A stretch of 64,000 bases of DNA from Paracoccaceae bacterium (GTDB lineage Bacteria; Pseudomonadota; Alphaproteobacteria; Rhodobacterales; Rhodobacteraceae), in contig PAPN01000001.1 in NCBI GenBank assembly GCA_002708925.1, forward strand, positions 1-64,000. The letters are read 5' to 3'. Of the stretch, positions 1 through 8,615 are shown piece by piece; positions within the stretch are counted from its first letter, which is position 1; every line of letters starts with the position of its first letter. The translations under genes and the position numbers were made by a program. The notes under the pieces were generated by a model. That model was not told the origin of the DNA. It saw only the letters and a program-made list of their open reading frames with translations, and did no database searches.

Positions 1-125
1 TGTTCCGCGTCCTCGGCCGAGCCGGTGGGCACGGTATCGACAACCTGCCCCGTCGTCGGGGAAATCACATCCTGACGCGCACCGGAAAGGGCCGGGCGCG
101 GCGCTCCGTCGATAAACATGTCCAT
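1..125 (-). CDS. Aldehyde dehydrogenase, N-terminal fragment (cut by window edge)
   Basis: Only the first 41 or so codons are inside the window. The visible peptide (MFIDGAPRPALSG, then a stretch with ISPTTGQVVDTVPTG) is the usual N-terminus of an NAD(P)-dependent aldehyde dehydrogenase. Two in-frame ATGs lie at 125 and 119; the sequence GGGGAAA about 6 bases upstream favours 125. It is the last visible gene of the P450/PEP-synthase-like operon, 11 bases after the HD gene. By analogy with the cre pathway it would oxidise an aromatic aldehyde made after P450 oxidation and dephosphorylation (inference). The active-site Cys and Glu are outside the window. Confidence 0.75.
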   Translation of the reverse strand, partial: MDMFIDGAPRPALSGARQDVISPTTGQVVDTVPTGSAEDAE

Positions 126-136
126 AATCGTTTCCC

Positions 137-742
137 CTAGATCACATGCAGCATCAGACACAGCCGTGTCTGCGCCAAAGTTTCGCTTGCCATACGAATG
201 CCCGCGTCTGTCTCCAGCTGGGTTTTCTGCTGTTCAAGCCGATCCGCATAGCCATGCGGCGTGATCTTGAACCAGTCGCAGGCCACGGCAACGCCCGTCA
301 CCTCGAACCGCCACAGCTTGTCCGCATCACGCACGATCCGGTCATTCAGATGGCGCGGCTTTGGCCGGGTGTCGTGCCCGTCGATGATTTCGCAGACCTG
401 ATCAATGACATCCTGCGGCCAGCCGGTATCCTGCAACACCTGCGTGCCCAGCCGCACGCCTTCGGATTCATGCAGATACCGCACATCCGATTGCAGCATA
501 TTCGGGCCGGAAAACCCCTTTTCGATGATGTCCTGCATGTCGATGGAATACCAGCCGATGTCATGCAGCAAAATCGCCAGCGAACACACATCACGATCCG
601 CATCGGGATATTCATCCAGCAGTTTCTGCGCCCAGGCAAAGGACAGCGGGATGTGAACATCGTTCTTGCGCGCCCGCATATAGCGTTCCGAGGCCCGCCA
701 AACCGGATCATACCGCGAAAGGTCGTTAGGTTTGTCCAACAT
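137..742 (-). CDS. HD-domain phosphohydrolase (CreD-like role proposed)
   Basis: A 201-residue protein of the HD superfamily. The metal-binding HD doublet is in LLHDIGWYS, and a downstream IIDGHDTRP supplies further candidate ligands. Start at 742 is chosen because AGGAG sits 6 bases upstream; the longer reading frame to 787 adds 15 residues without such a site. HD proteins are metal-dependent phosphohydrolases. Between a PEP-synthase-like kinase pair and an aldehyde dehydrogenase, the reasonable job is removal of the phosphate from an oxidised aryl phosphate (inference). Ordinary nucleotide hydrolysis cannot be excluded. It lies 53 bases after the preceding gene, in the same operon. Confidence 0.75.
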   Translation of the reverse strand: MLDKPNDLSRYDPVWRASERYMRARKNDVHIPLSFAWAQKLLDEYPDADRDVCSLAILLHDIGWYSIDMQDIIEKGFSGPNMLQSDVRYLHESEGVRLGTQVLQDTGWPQDVIDQVCEIIDGHDTRPKPRHLNDRIVRDADKLWRFEVTGVAVACDWFKITPHGYADRLEQQKTQLETDAGIRMASETLAQTRLCLMLHVI

Positions 743-795
743 TTCTATCTCCTGCGAGAGGGAAGACCCGCGAACGGATCCTCCCATTGGTAAGA

Positions 796-2607
796 TCAGC
801 TCAGGACCGTGACCTGGCCGGTGTTGCCGTCAACGCGCACACGCTGCCCGGTTTCAATGCGCGAGCTGCCATTGCCCGTTCCCGTCACAGCCGGCAAGCC
901 GTATTCGCGGCACACAATCGCGGCGTGGCTCATCATGCCGCCGATATCGGTGACCGTCGCTTTGATCTTGCCGAAGACCGGCGCCCAGCTGGGGGCGGTG
1001 ACAGGGGCCACCAGAATTTCGCCTTCCTGAATCTCATCCAACTGATCGGGATTGCGGATGACACGGGCCAGACCTTCGACCACACCGGGGCTGGCGGCCA
1101 TGCCGGTCAGATCCCCGCTTTCGTCATCGCCGCCCGTCCAGTTCTTGATCGACTCCGAGGTGATCCCCCACAGCATGATGGTGAAAGGTTCGGTGATGAC
1201 TTCGGGCGGGTTGTTCAGCGCGGGCTGCGGCGCCTGCGTCGAGAGCGCATCAATGATCCCGCGGCGGCGTTCGATTTCCTGCGGCCAGTAGCTGGGCCCG
1301 ATCCAATCGCCCCCCGTCGCCCAGGCGTTGCCGTAATCGAACAGAACGTCGCGCACCTCGTTGCGGGTCAGATAGAACATACCGTCCTCGGTCGGCCAGA
1401 AGCCTTCCTCGTGCAGCAGTTTCGACAGGGCGCGCATCTTTTTCCAGAACACCCCCATCGACCAATGTTCGATATAGAAGTTGTGATCCTCTACATAGGG
1501 ATACACGACCCGCGCCAGGCCCAGTTTGCCCTGGAACACCTCTTGCGCTTCGGGGTCCATCATTTCCTGATATTCGGCGGTGATCCGGTCGCGCTCGGCA
1601 TGAAGCTGGGCGGTGGGGCGCTCGATCGTGTCGCCGGCTTCGGCGCGGGCGATGTAATCACGCAGATAGCCCATCGGGATGTCCAGATGCTCGATCCAGT
1701 ATTTGTCTGTCGAGTAGAACCCATTGCCGGTGGTATAGTTGAACCAGGGGTCTTTGGCCTCTTCCCAGGCGGCCAGCCATTTATCCCCGCCCGGCTGCGC
1801 GCCGACAGCGGCCAGAGCCTCGTCCACAGTGCCGGATTTCAACGCATCCGCGACCCCCAGCTCGATGGCCAGACGCGCCAGTTTCTTCAACTCGTCATCG
1901 GGGCGGAACAGATCGCTGTCATGGCCCTGCACCATCTTTGCAATCGCCTGATCGGGGATCGAGGGGAACTGTTCCTTCATGAACCCGAACAGATCCAGAT
2001 AGGCCGCATAGCCCAGATTGAGGAATTCAAAATGATACTGCCAGGTGCGGTACAGCAGCTGAATTGCCTTATCATAGGCCTCGGTCAGATGGGTGGTGTT
2101 ATCCAGACCGACACCATCCTTGACCCACTCGGCCGGGACCACCTCGGGCAGTTTTTCGAACTCCAGCGCCTCCATCGCGTCGATATTGGCCCGGACTTTT
2201 TTATGCCAGTTCTCCAGCAGATCGGGCCAGTTCTGGAAATAATGCCCCGCGCGATCCAGGAATTGCGGCACCCGGCCCTCGATCTGGTCAGGCGCGACGG
2301 CAATCGGCGACATATAGCAGTAACCATTGTGAATCCGGTAATCCACACCATTGGCCGGCGGCACCAGATAGTGGCGGGTGTTATACTGGCCCAGGCATTT
2401 GACCGCGAATTCCACCGTCAGCGCGTCGAAGGGTTTGAACGGGTTCGGCCAGTGCTGGCTGTCGCAGAACCAGAATTTGGCGTCCTCTTTTTCCCGCAGC
2501 TTCGGCTGAAATGTCAGGTAATACGGGTACAGGTCTTCCCAGCCTTCGGCCCCGGCAGGGGCTTTCAGATCATAGGCACTGGGAAACATCGAAGTCTGTG
2601 CGTCCAT
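796..2607 (-). CDS. PEP-synthase-like mobile-domain protein (aryl/alkyl phosphate synthase, large subunit)
   Basis: A 603-residue protein whose last ~90 residues are a PEP-utilising mobile domain with the phospho-histidine motif GGMMSHAAIV (His561), followed by CREYGLPAV. The rest is a long region resembling PpsA of phenylphosphate synthase and CreH of 4-cresol degradation rather than the PEP-binding barrel of classical PEP synthase. In these systems the phosphoryl group passes from ATP to this histidine and then to a phenolic or alcoholic hydroxyl. The ATP-binding half is the neighbouring gene, 31 bases upstream. Start at 2607 follows a GGAGG site. The actual substrate is not deducible from sequence. 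Confidence 0.8.
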   Translation of the reverse strand: MDAQTSMFPSAYDLKAPAGAEGWEDLYPYYLTFQPKLREKEDAKFWFCDSQHWPNPFKPFDALTVEFAVKCLGQYNTRHYLVPPANGVDYRIHNGYCYMSPIAVAPDQIEGRVPQFLDRAGHYFQNWPDLLENWHKKVRANIDAMEALEFEKLPEVVPAEWVKDGVGLDNTTHLTEAYDKAIQLLYRTWQYHFEFLNLGYAAYLDLFGFMKEQFPSIPDQAIAKMVQGHDSDLFRPDDELKKLARLAIELGVADALKSGTVDEALAAVGAQPGGDKWLAAWEEAKDPWFNYTTGNGFYSTDKYWIEHLDIPMGYLRDYIARAEAGDTIERPTAQLHAERDRITAEYQEMMDPEAQEVFQGKLGLARVVYPYVEDHNFYIEHWSMGVFWKKMRALSKLLHEEGFWPTEDGMFYLTRNEVRDVLFDYGNAWATGGDWIGPSYWPQEIERRRGIIDALSTQAPQPALNNPPEVITEPFTIMLWGITSESIKNWTGGDDESGDLTGMAASPGVVEGLARVIRNPDQLDEIQEGEILVAPVTAPSWAPVFGKIKATVTDIGGMMSHAAIVCREYGLPAVTGTGNGSSRIETGQRVRVDGNTGQVTVLS

Positions 2608-2638
2608 TGGGTTTATCCTCCCTGATTGTCCAATGAGC

Positions 2639-3700
2639 TTATTTTCTGGCGCCGATCGGGTTGTTCAGCGCCCCCACGATCCCGGCCATGCCGGTTGCGT
2701 AGGATGTTTTGGGTTTTTCTTTGGGTTTCTGAGACCACACGGTTTCGGGGCGGCTTTGCAGGGCCATCAGGTTTTCACCGTCGGGCAGGTCCGCATCAAA
2801 GGCCCATTCCACGTCCTGAGGGCAGCCGTTCTGCCGCTCCAACTGCTTGGCCAGTTTGGCAACCGCGATGATTTCGCTGTCGGTCAGACATTGCGCCTTG
2901 CGCCGGTCGTCGCTGACGGCGCGCTCGACCGTGGTTGCCGCAGCCCCGTCGGGGATCAGCTCGATATGCTTGTCGGCAATTTTCCGGTCCACGACCTCCA
3001 TCAGAACCTTTTCGACGCTGTAATTGTCCGGCGTCACGATGCCCGACACCACCAGTTCCCCCAAACCGTAAGAGGCATCTATCACGATCCGCGTCCGATC
3101 CCCGTTCAGCGGGTCCAGCGTCATCGCCACCCCTGCGGCGCGGGAATTCACCATTTTCTGCACAGCGACGCTCATCAGAACGTCGATCTGGCCCAGATCG
3201 TTGTCATGGCGGTATTTCATCGCGCGGGCCGTGAACAAAGACGCCCAGCAATCGCGCACATGTTCAACAACATCCTGCGCCCCGACCACCCACAGATAGG
3301 TATCCTGCTGCCCCGCAAAGGACGCATCGGGCAAATCCTCGGCCGTGGCAGAAGAGCGCACCGCCACCGGCATCTGACTGCCCATCGCCGCATAGCTGCT
3401 GGCAATGGCCTGCGTCACCGATGGCGGCAGATGATGCGAACGAAACCGCACCTGGATCGCCTGCGCCGAGCGCTCCAGCGAATTGACATCCCCGAAATCG
3501 GTATGGGCCAGTTGCTGCTCGATCTCGGCGCGCAGCCCGGTGGCGTTCAGCATTTCCAGATAGGCATCGGTGGTGACGGCAAATCCGGGCGGCACGGCAA
3601 CCCCGGCCTGGGTCATCTCGCCCAGGCTGGCGCATTTGCCGCCAACGCGCGCGTGATCCGCCGAGCCGATCTCGGCGAAGGGTAAAGTGAATGTCGTCAT
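2639..3700 (-). CDS. PPDK_N-type ATP-binding subunit of split PEP-synthase-like kinase
   Basis: 353 residues covering only the N-terminal ATP-grasp-type domain of PEP synthase / pyruvate phosphate dikinase: VGGKCASLGEM near the start, VRSSATAEDLPDASFAGQQ in the middle, and the QDVEWAF and LQSRPETV signatures at the end. Full-length PEP synthase (~790 residues) is here divided into two genes, as in phenylphosphate synthase (PpsA/PpsB) and CreHI. It should form the ATP-dependent pyrophosphorylating half and charge His561 of the partner. The start at 3700 has GGAGG upstream and lies 2 bases from the P450 stop, so the two are probably translationally coupled. Confidence 0.85.
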   Translation of the reverse strand: MTTFTLPFAEIGSADHARVGGKCASLGEMTQAGVAVPPGFAVTTDAYLEMLNATGLRAEIEQQLAHTDFGDVNSLERSAQAIQVRFRSHHLPPSVTQAIASSYAAMGSQMPVAVRSSATAEDLPDASFAGQQDTYLWVVGAQDVVEHVRDCWASLFTARAMKYRHDNDLGQIDVLMSVAVQKMVNSRAAGVAMTLDPLNGDRTRIVIDASYGLGELVVSGIVTPDNYSVEKVLMEVVDRKIADKHIELIPDGAAATTVERAVSDDRRKAQCLTDSEIIAVAKLAKQLERQNGCPQDVEWAFDADLPDGENLMALQSRPETVWSQKPKEKPKTSYATGMAGIVGALNNPIGARK

Positions 3701-3702
3701 GT

Positions 3703-4938
3703 TTATTTGCCTCCCAACCCCAGATCGACATCGACACGCAGGGGCACTCGAAACGAGATATTCTTCAGATAGTCGATCTGCTGATCGCTGCTTAGGGTCA
3801 TGTTGGGGAAGCGTTTGGTCAGCTCCCGCAGCATGATGCCAAACTCCATCTTGGCCAGTTGAAAGCCCAGACAAAAATGAATGCCGTAGCCAAAGCTCAG
3901 ATGGGTGCGCGCATTCTGGCGCGTGATGTCGAACGCTTCTCCGCCGGGGAATACGGCCTCATCGCGGTTGCCCGACCCCATGACCATCAGGATTTTTGAC
4001 CCGGCCGGAATAGCGACCCCCGCAATCGAGGTATCCACCTTGGCCAGACGCCGCCAACTGACGATCGAGGGCGTGTAGCGCAGGATTTCCTCGGTCGCAT
4101 TTTTGATCAGCCCCGGATCCTTGCAGATCGCATCCCAGGCATCGCGCTGGTGCATCAGCGCAATCACTGCGTTGGCCATCAAGGTCGTGGTGGTTTCATG
4201 CCCGGCAAACAGGGTCGAATACATGACACCGGCGATTTCCTCATCCGTGATGTCCGCCCCATCGGCCTGAGCCCGCAGCAGATCGCTGGGGAAATCGTCA
4301 CCTGGGTTTTCGCGCCGTGCGGCAATCAGATTCCGGCAATAGGCCCAATACTCGGTCATGGCGCGAGCATGGACGATCTGCTCGTCATCCTCCAGATTGC
4401 CCCAGGTCAGCAAGGCGCGGCTGACGGCCCATTCCTTTACCTGCGGGACATCTTCGTCCGGAATGCCCATCATGGTGAACAGCACCAGCGCCGGAACCGG
4501 ATAGGCCACCTGACGGAAGAAATCGAAACGTCCCAGTTGCGCGGCTTCGTTCAGGGCTTTGTCGATGATTGCCTCGATCTTTGGCTCGATGGATTTGAAC
4601 CGCCGCGGGCCAAAGGCCGATTGCGCAACCTTGCGGATGCGCGTGTGATCCGGCGGCATCCGCGCCGACAGACCCGAGGTAAAACCGCTTTGCGCGATGA
4701 TCTGTTTGGCCGCGTCGCACAGCGGACGGAACGGTGCCTGGGCAATCTCGGCCGAATAGGTTTTGTAATCGTCGAAAACGGCTTTGATGTCCTCGTATCG
4801 GGTCACGACCCAATAGCCGCTATCCGCGTCATAATGCACGGGATCGTGGTCGCGCAGCGTCTTCCAGATTGCGTGGGGCGCCTTGAGATCGAACACATCA
4901 AGTGTCGGCGTATCGGAGGCCACGTGTGGCTCGGTCAT
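3703..4938 (-). CDS. Cytochrome P450 (CreJ-like role proposed)
   Basis: A soluble class I bacterial P450 of 411 residues. Visible hallmarks are the I-helix oxygen-activation motif AGHETT, the K-helix EEILR (ExxR) and the heme-ligand loop FGYGIHFCLG with Cys356. Start at 4938 follows GGGAGGAC; the ATG at 4962 lacks a site. It is first in the operon, 72 bases after the regulator. No ferredoxin or ferredoxin reductase is in the window, so redox partners must lie elsewhere. Linkage to a PEP-synthase-like kinase suggests that the substrate may be a phosphorylated aromatic, as in CreJEF (inference). Confidence 0.88.
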   Translation of the reverse strand: MTEPHVASDTPTLDVFDLKAPHAIWKTLRDHDPVHYDADSGYWVVTRYEDIKAVFDDYKTYSAEIAQAPFRPLCDAAKQIIAQSGFTSGLSARMPPDHTRIRKVAQSAFGPRRFKSIEPKIEAIIDKALNEAAQLGRFDFFRQVAYPVPALVLFTMMGIPDEDVPQVKEWAVSRALLTWGNLEDDEQIVHARAMTEYWAYCRNLIAARRENPGDDFPSDLLRAQADGADITDEEIAGVMYSTLFAGHETTTTLMANAVIALMHQRDAWDAICKDPGLIKNATEEILRYTPSIVSWRRLAKVDTSIAGVAIPAGSKILMVMGSGNRDEAVFPGGEAFDITRQNARTHLSFGYGIHFCLGFQLAKMEFGIMLRELTKRFPNMTLSSDQQIDYLKNISFRVPLRVDVDLGLGGK

Positions 4939-5010
4939 GCTTGTCCTCCCTAACAAATACATGCGTTGGGAATCACAATACGCGCTTATCTTTGGGATTT
5001 CTTTGCGAAA

Positions 5011-6492
5011 TTAAATTCGTTTATTTTCATCAACTTGCATAAGCTTTCGACACAGATCCGCCAGTTCATCGGAATCAGGCGATGCCCCCACTGCCGCCAT
5101 GGCCGAACGATAAAGCCGGTACTGACGGGCCACAGCGTCCGGGCGGCTTTGGGCATGAAAAATCTTCATCGCTTCGGCATGAACCATATCGCAGGCCGGA
5201 TCGGCGCTCAGCGCTTTCTGACAACAGGCCAGAGCCTCTCGCAACTGGCCCTGACCACGCAGGATCTCGGCCTTGTCGCGCAAGACTTTCAACGCCATTT
5301 CCTTGAACCACATTCGGCGCGGAACCACCCAATCCAGACAGTCGGCATCTGAAAATTCGGGCGACATATCTTCGAACAGATCCCCCGTATACAGCCGGTC
5401 AGCAGCGTCCAGCATCTGAATGGCCTCTGCGTCCATGCCGGTTTTTGCCAGTATCTTGGCCTTCTGGCACAGCTGTTCGAAGCTGGCCACGTCGATCCAT
5501 GTCCCAGACGGAGGCACCAGGCTGTAATATTCCCCCGTCCGGGCCACATACCGGGCACCGCCCAGTGTCTTGCGCAGCATGGCGATGGCGTGATGCAGCC
5601 GCGAGCGTTTCACCTCTTGTGCAACGTCGTCGTCCCACAGCAGCTCTGCCAGTTCGTCGGATTTTGCGCCGCGCTCTCCGCATTGAAGCAAACAGGCGAA
5701 TAACGTCTTCGACCGTTTCGGAGAGCTGCCCTGAATGTCCCATTGCAGCTGGGTGCCATCCGACAGATAAATGCGCAAACGGCCAAAACACCTGATTTTC
5801 CAGATATCGTCATTGCCGGATCGTGGCGTGATCCGTTTGCGTGTGGCAATCCACCCCGGATTCGCCCCCGACGCCGCGTTTTCCCCGCTGTCCTGATCCA
5901 GAGCCAGCCCGGCATATTCAGGCACAATGCGCCCCAACAGGAACTGCGCCTGTTTGGTCAGGCTTGCCCCCGTCAGATAGTCAGGCGGCAGCCAGTAGGG
6001 ATTGGAATAGGCCCCCGACGGAGACAGGAAATGACTGTGCCCGCGCAACGCGGCCAGCAGCTGATCCTCGACCAGCAGCTCGCTTTTGTAGACGGAAATC
6101 ACCGGGATGCCCAATTGCGCCACCAACCGATCGCATTGGCCACCCCAGCGTTCGAAATTGGCCGCAGCAGAAACACTGCCCATGCCCCAGCGCATATCGA
6201 CGACAATCGCGCTACAGCCATCCAGATCCTGCGCGGCCAGGCCGAGCCGGCTGCGCACCTCATCAAAGCGCACGGGCACATCGCTCAGGCCCGAGGCAAC
6301 GATGCTCATGCGTCTTTCGGGGCCCGCAGATCGCATCAATTCCAGATCATCGGTAACCACCAGAACATGTGACAGGCTCAGGGCGCCCCCGATTGTCCGC
6401 TCGACAAACCCCACATCCGTATCGTTGCAAATAACCGAGGCATTGACTGGCCCAACATCCAGCAAGGATACTCGGAAACCGTCTGTAGCCAT
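5011..6492 (-). CDS. MEDS-like sensor / SARP-BTAD type transcriptional activator
   Basis: 493 residues in two parts. Residues ~15-190 resemble the MEDS sensory domain: an MRWGM segment near 100, then ISVYKSELL and an HSHFLSPSGAYSNPYWLPP stretch near 150-170 like the 'HP...NPyY..P' end of that family. Residues ~230-330 form an OmpR/SARP-like winged helix (RSKTLFACLL, DELAELLWDDD, LHHAIAMLRKTLGG), followed by a BTAD-type helical repeat to ~485. It precedes the P450 operon on the same strand and is the obvious candidate activator. SARP-type regulators are far more common in actinobacteria; that and the cre-like operon may share an origin (inference). Confidence 0.75.
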   Translation of the reverse strand: MATDGFRVSLLDVGPVNASVICNDTDVGFVERTIGGALSLSHVLVVTDDLELMRSAGPERRMSIVASGLSDVPVRFDEVRSRLGLAAQDLDGCSAIVVDMRWGMGSVSAAANFERWGGQCDRLVAQLGIPVISVYKSELLVEDQLLAALRGHSHFLSPSGAYSNPYWLPPDYLTGASLTKQAQFLLGRIVPEYAGLALDQDSGENAASGANPGWIATRKRITPRSGNDDIWKIRCFGRLRIYLSDGTQLQWDIQGSSPKRSKTLFACLLQCGERGAKSDELAELLWDDDVAQEVKRSRLHHAIAMLRKTLGGARYVARTGEYYSLVPPSGTWIDVASFEQLCQKAKILAKTGMDAEAIQMLDAADRLYTGDLFEDMSPEFSDADCLDWVVPRRMWFKEMALKVLRDKAEILRGQGQLREALACCQKALSADPACDMVHAEAMKIFHAQSRPDAVARQYRLYRSAMAAVGASPDSDELADLCRKLMQVDENKRI

Positions 6493-6660
6493 GCGTGCCC
6501 CCGTTCTGGAATGGCTGGATCAACCGCTGAGCTTAGCCGGTGAATGCCTGGCCAACGGCTGAAAAAGAGGTCTAGCATCAAATTGGGCTCATGTGAAAAC
6601 ATGTTGATCCGCACCCCAAACAGTGCGGATGCGCCAAGCCCAGACCAACATGATTGCCCG

Positions 6661-6690
6661 AACCCGCCAAGCCTGAACAGCCGGCGGGTT
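6661..6690. terminator. Hairpin after pcaF, possible terminator
   Basis: AACCCGCC at 6661-6668 pairs with GGCGGGTT at 6683-6690 across a 14-base loop. It lies 36 bases past the pcaF stop, in the 233-base gap before the MEDS/SARP regulator, where no other gene is visible. There is no long T-run, so intrinsic termination is possible but not certain. Confidence 0.4.
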
Positions 6691-6725
6691 TGGATTTCAC
6701 GATAGCGGCCGCGGCGCTGGCCGGG

Positions 6726-7922
6726 TCAGACCGCCTCTAGCGCGATGGCGATGCCTTGGCCGACGCCGATGCACATGGTGGAAAGCGAGCGTTTTCCGCC
6801 GTTCAATTGCATCTCCAGCGCGGCGGTTCCGGTGATGCGCGCGCCCGACATGCCCAGCGGATGCCCCAGCGCGATTGCCCCGCCATTGGGGTTCACGCGC
6901 GGATCATCATCGGCAATGCCCAGCTCACGCAGCGTTGCCAGCCCCTGCGAGGCAAATGCCTCGTTCAGTTCGATCACATCGAAATCCGCCTGCCCCAGAC
7001 CAAGCAGACTCATCAGCTTTGCCGAGGCCGGCGCGGGACCAATGCCCATAACACGCGGCGGAACGCCAGCGGTTGCGCCGCCCATGATCCGCGCAATCGG
7101 GCGCAAACCATGGGTTTTTACGGCCTCTTCCGAGGCAATGATCAGCGCGGCAGCCCCATCGTTGACGCCACTGGCATTCCCAGCCGTCACAGTGCCCTGG
7201 GGGCGCACAATCGGGCGCAGACTGCCCAGTTTCTCCGGGGTGGAGGCACGGGGATGCTCGTCCGTATCGAACACGACCGGCTCGCCCTTACGCCGAGGGA
7301 TGGTGACGGCGGCGATCTCTTTCGCCAACCGCCCCGAGGCAATCGCACTGATGGCCTTTGCCTGACTGCGCAGCGCGAAAGCATCCTGATCGGCACGGCT
7401 GATTTTGAAATCCTCGGCCACGTTTTCAGCGGTTTCAGGCATGGAATCCACGCCGTATTGCGCCTGCATCTCGGGGTTCACGAAGCGCCAGCCAATCGTG
7501 GTATCGTGAATTTCAGCCGCGCGGGAAAACGCGGTTTCGGCCTTGGGCATCACAAAGGGGGCGCGCGACATGCTTTCTACGCCACCGGCGATGGCCAGGT
7601 GAATCTCTCCGGCTTTGATCGCCCGTGCGGCGGCGATGACGGCATCCATGCCGGACCCGCACAGCCGGTTCAGCGTCGTGCCCGGCACATCCACCGGCAG
7701 CCCCGCCAACAGGGCCGACATACGCGCGACATTCCGGTTGTCCTCGCCTGCCTGGTTGGCACAGCCGTAATACACTTCGTCGATACGAGACCAGTCAACA
7801 TCGTGCCGTTCCATCAGCGCGCGGATCGGGACCGCCCCCAGATCGTCGGCGCGCACGCTGGACAGCGCCCCGCCAAAGCGCCCGATCGGAGTGCGGACGT
7901 AATCGCAAATATAGGCTTCCAT
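6726..7922 (-). CDS. pcaF: 3-oxoadipyl-CoA / acetyl-CoA thiolase
   Basis: 398 residues, a full-length thiolase II. The acyl-accepting Cys is in NRLCGSGMDAV, the His in GGAIALGHPLG and the second Cys in STMCIGVGQG. PcaF cleaves 3-oxoadipyl-CoA to succinyl-CoA and acetyl-CoA, the last step of the beta-ketoadipate pathway. AGAGGAAACC precedes the start. It is the third gene of pcaIJF, 9 bases after pcaJ. Both upstream funnels in this window (4-hydroxybenzoate/protocatechuate from a cre-like route, and hydroxyquinol through maleylacetate) would end here. A general acetoacetyl-CoA thiolase is the alternative, but the operon favours PcaF. Confidence 0.9.
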   Translation of the reverse strand: MEAYICDYVRTPIGRFGGALSSVRADDLGAVPIRALMERHDVDWSRIDEVYYGCANQAGEDNRNVARMSALLAGLPVDVPGTTLNRLCGSGMDAVIAAARAIKAGEIHLAIAGGVESMSRAPFVMPKAETAFSRAAEIHDTTIGWRFVNPEMQAQYGVDSMPETAENVAEDFKISRADQDAFALRSQAKAISAIASGRLAKEIAAVTIPRRKGEPVVFDTDEHPRASTPEKLGSLRPIVRPQGTVTAGNASGVNDGAAALIIASEEAVKTHGLRPIARIMGGATAGVPPRVMGIGPAPASAKLMSLLGLGQADFDVIELNEAFASQGLATLRELGIADDDPRVNPNGGAIALGHPLGMSGARITGTAALEMQLNGGKRSLSTMCIGVGQGIAIALEAV

Positions 7923-7931
7923 GGTTTCCTC

Positions 7932-8615
7932 TTACAGCTCGGGGACGCTCAGGTCGGTGACCGGAGCGTCGATCTTCAATTCAGCGCCGGTCACGGATTG
8001 CAGCGCGTCCAGCGACAGCTGAGAGAGCTTCTCTCTCAGCACGAAACACCCATCCACAATGTCCAGCACAGCAAGCGAGGTGTAGACACGCGTCACGCAG
8101 CCCACCCCCGTCAGGGGCAAGGTGCAATGCGCCAGCAGCTTGGGCGCGCCGGTCTTGGTGACGTGATCCGTCAGAACCGCGACGCGCTTGGCCCCGTGCA
8201 CCAGATCCATCGCGCCGCCCACGGCCGGAACGCCGCCTTTGCCAGTGGACCAGTTCGCCAGATCGCCATTCTGCGCCACCTGATAGGCCCCCAGAATAGC
8301 CACATCCAGATGCCCGCCCCGCACCATCGCGAAACTGTCTGCATGGTGGAAAAAACTGGCGCCGGGGCGCAGCGTGACGGCCTTCTTACCGGCGTTGATC
8401 AGATCCCAGTCTTCCTGGCCATTGGCCGGAGCCTCGCCAAAATCCAGCACACCGTTTTCCGTGTGGAAAATCGCCTGACGGCCCGGAGGCTGGTATTTCG
8501 CCACCATTTCGGGAAACCCGATCCCAAGGTTCACATAGGCCCCGTCGGCGATGTCCTGCGCGGCGCGCCAGGCGATCTGGGCATTGCTTAGTTTGATTGC
8601 GCTGATGTCAGTCAT
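7932..8615 (-). CDS. pcaJ: 3-oxoadipate CoA-transferase subunit B
   Basis: 227 residues, the beta subunit of a class I CoA-transferase. The active-site glutamate is in FHTENGVLDFG and the GIGFPEMVA glycine-rich start is intact. With PcaI it moves CoA from succinyl-CoA to 3-oxoadipate. The start codon overlaps the pcaI stop by 4 bases (ATGA), which indicates coupled translation. An acetoacetate CoA-transferase (ScoB/AtoA) would look similar; pcaF directly downstream decides the call. Confidence 0.9.
   Translation of the reverse strand: MTDISAIKLSNAQIAWRAAQDIADGAYVNLGIGFPEMVAKYQPPGRQAIFHTENGVLDFGEAPANGQEDWDLINAGKKAVTLRPGASFFHHADSFAMVRGGHLDVAILGAYQVAQNGDLANWSTGKGGVPAVGGAMDLVHGAKRVAVLTDHVTKTGAPKLLAHCTLPLTGVGCVTRVYTSLAVLDIVDGCFVLREKLSQLSLDALQSVTGAELKIDAPVTDLSVPEL

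Noticed and set aside
787-2625. 612-codon open frame on the plus strand
   Set aside because: It is antisense to the PEP-synthase-like gene; low-complexity His/Arg/Gln translation and no domain. High GC keeps antisense frames open.
2633-3685. 350-codon open frame on the plus strand
   Set aside because: Antisense to the PPDK_N gene, no recognised domain or ribosome-binding site.
6493-6725. Small gene in the 233-base gap
   Set aside because: Only short frames without ribosome-binding sites; the gap holds a hairpin and a promoter region.
6756-8591. 611-codon open frame on the plus strand
   Set aside because: Antisense to pcaF and pcaJ, whose catalytic motifs are intact on the other strand.
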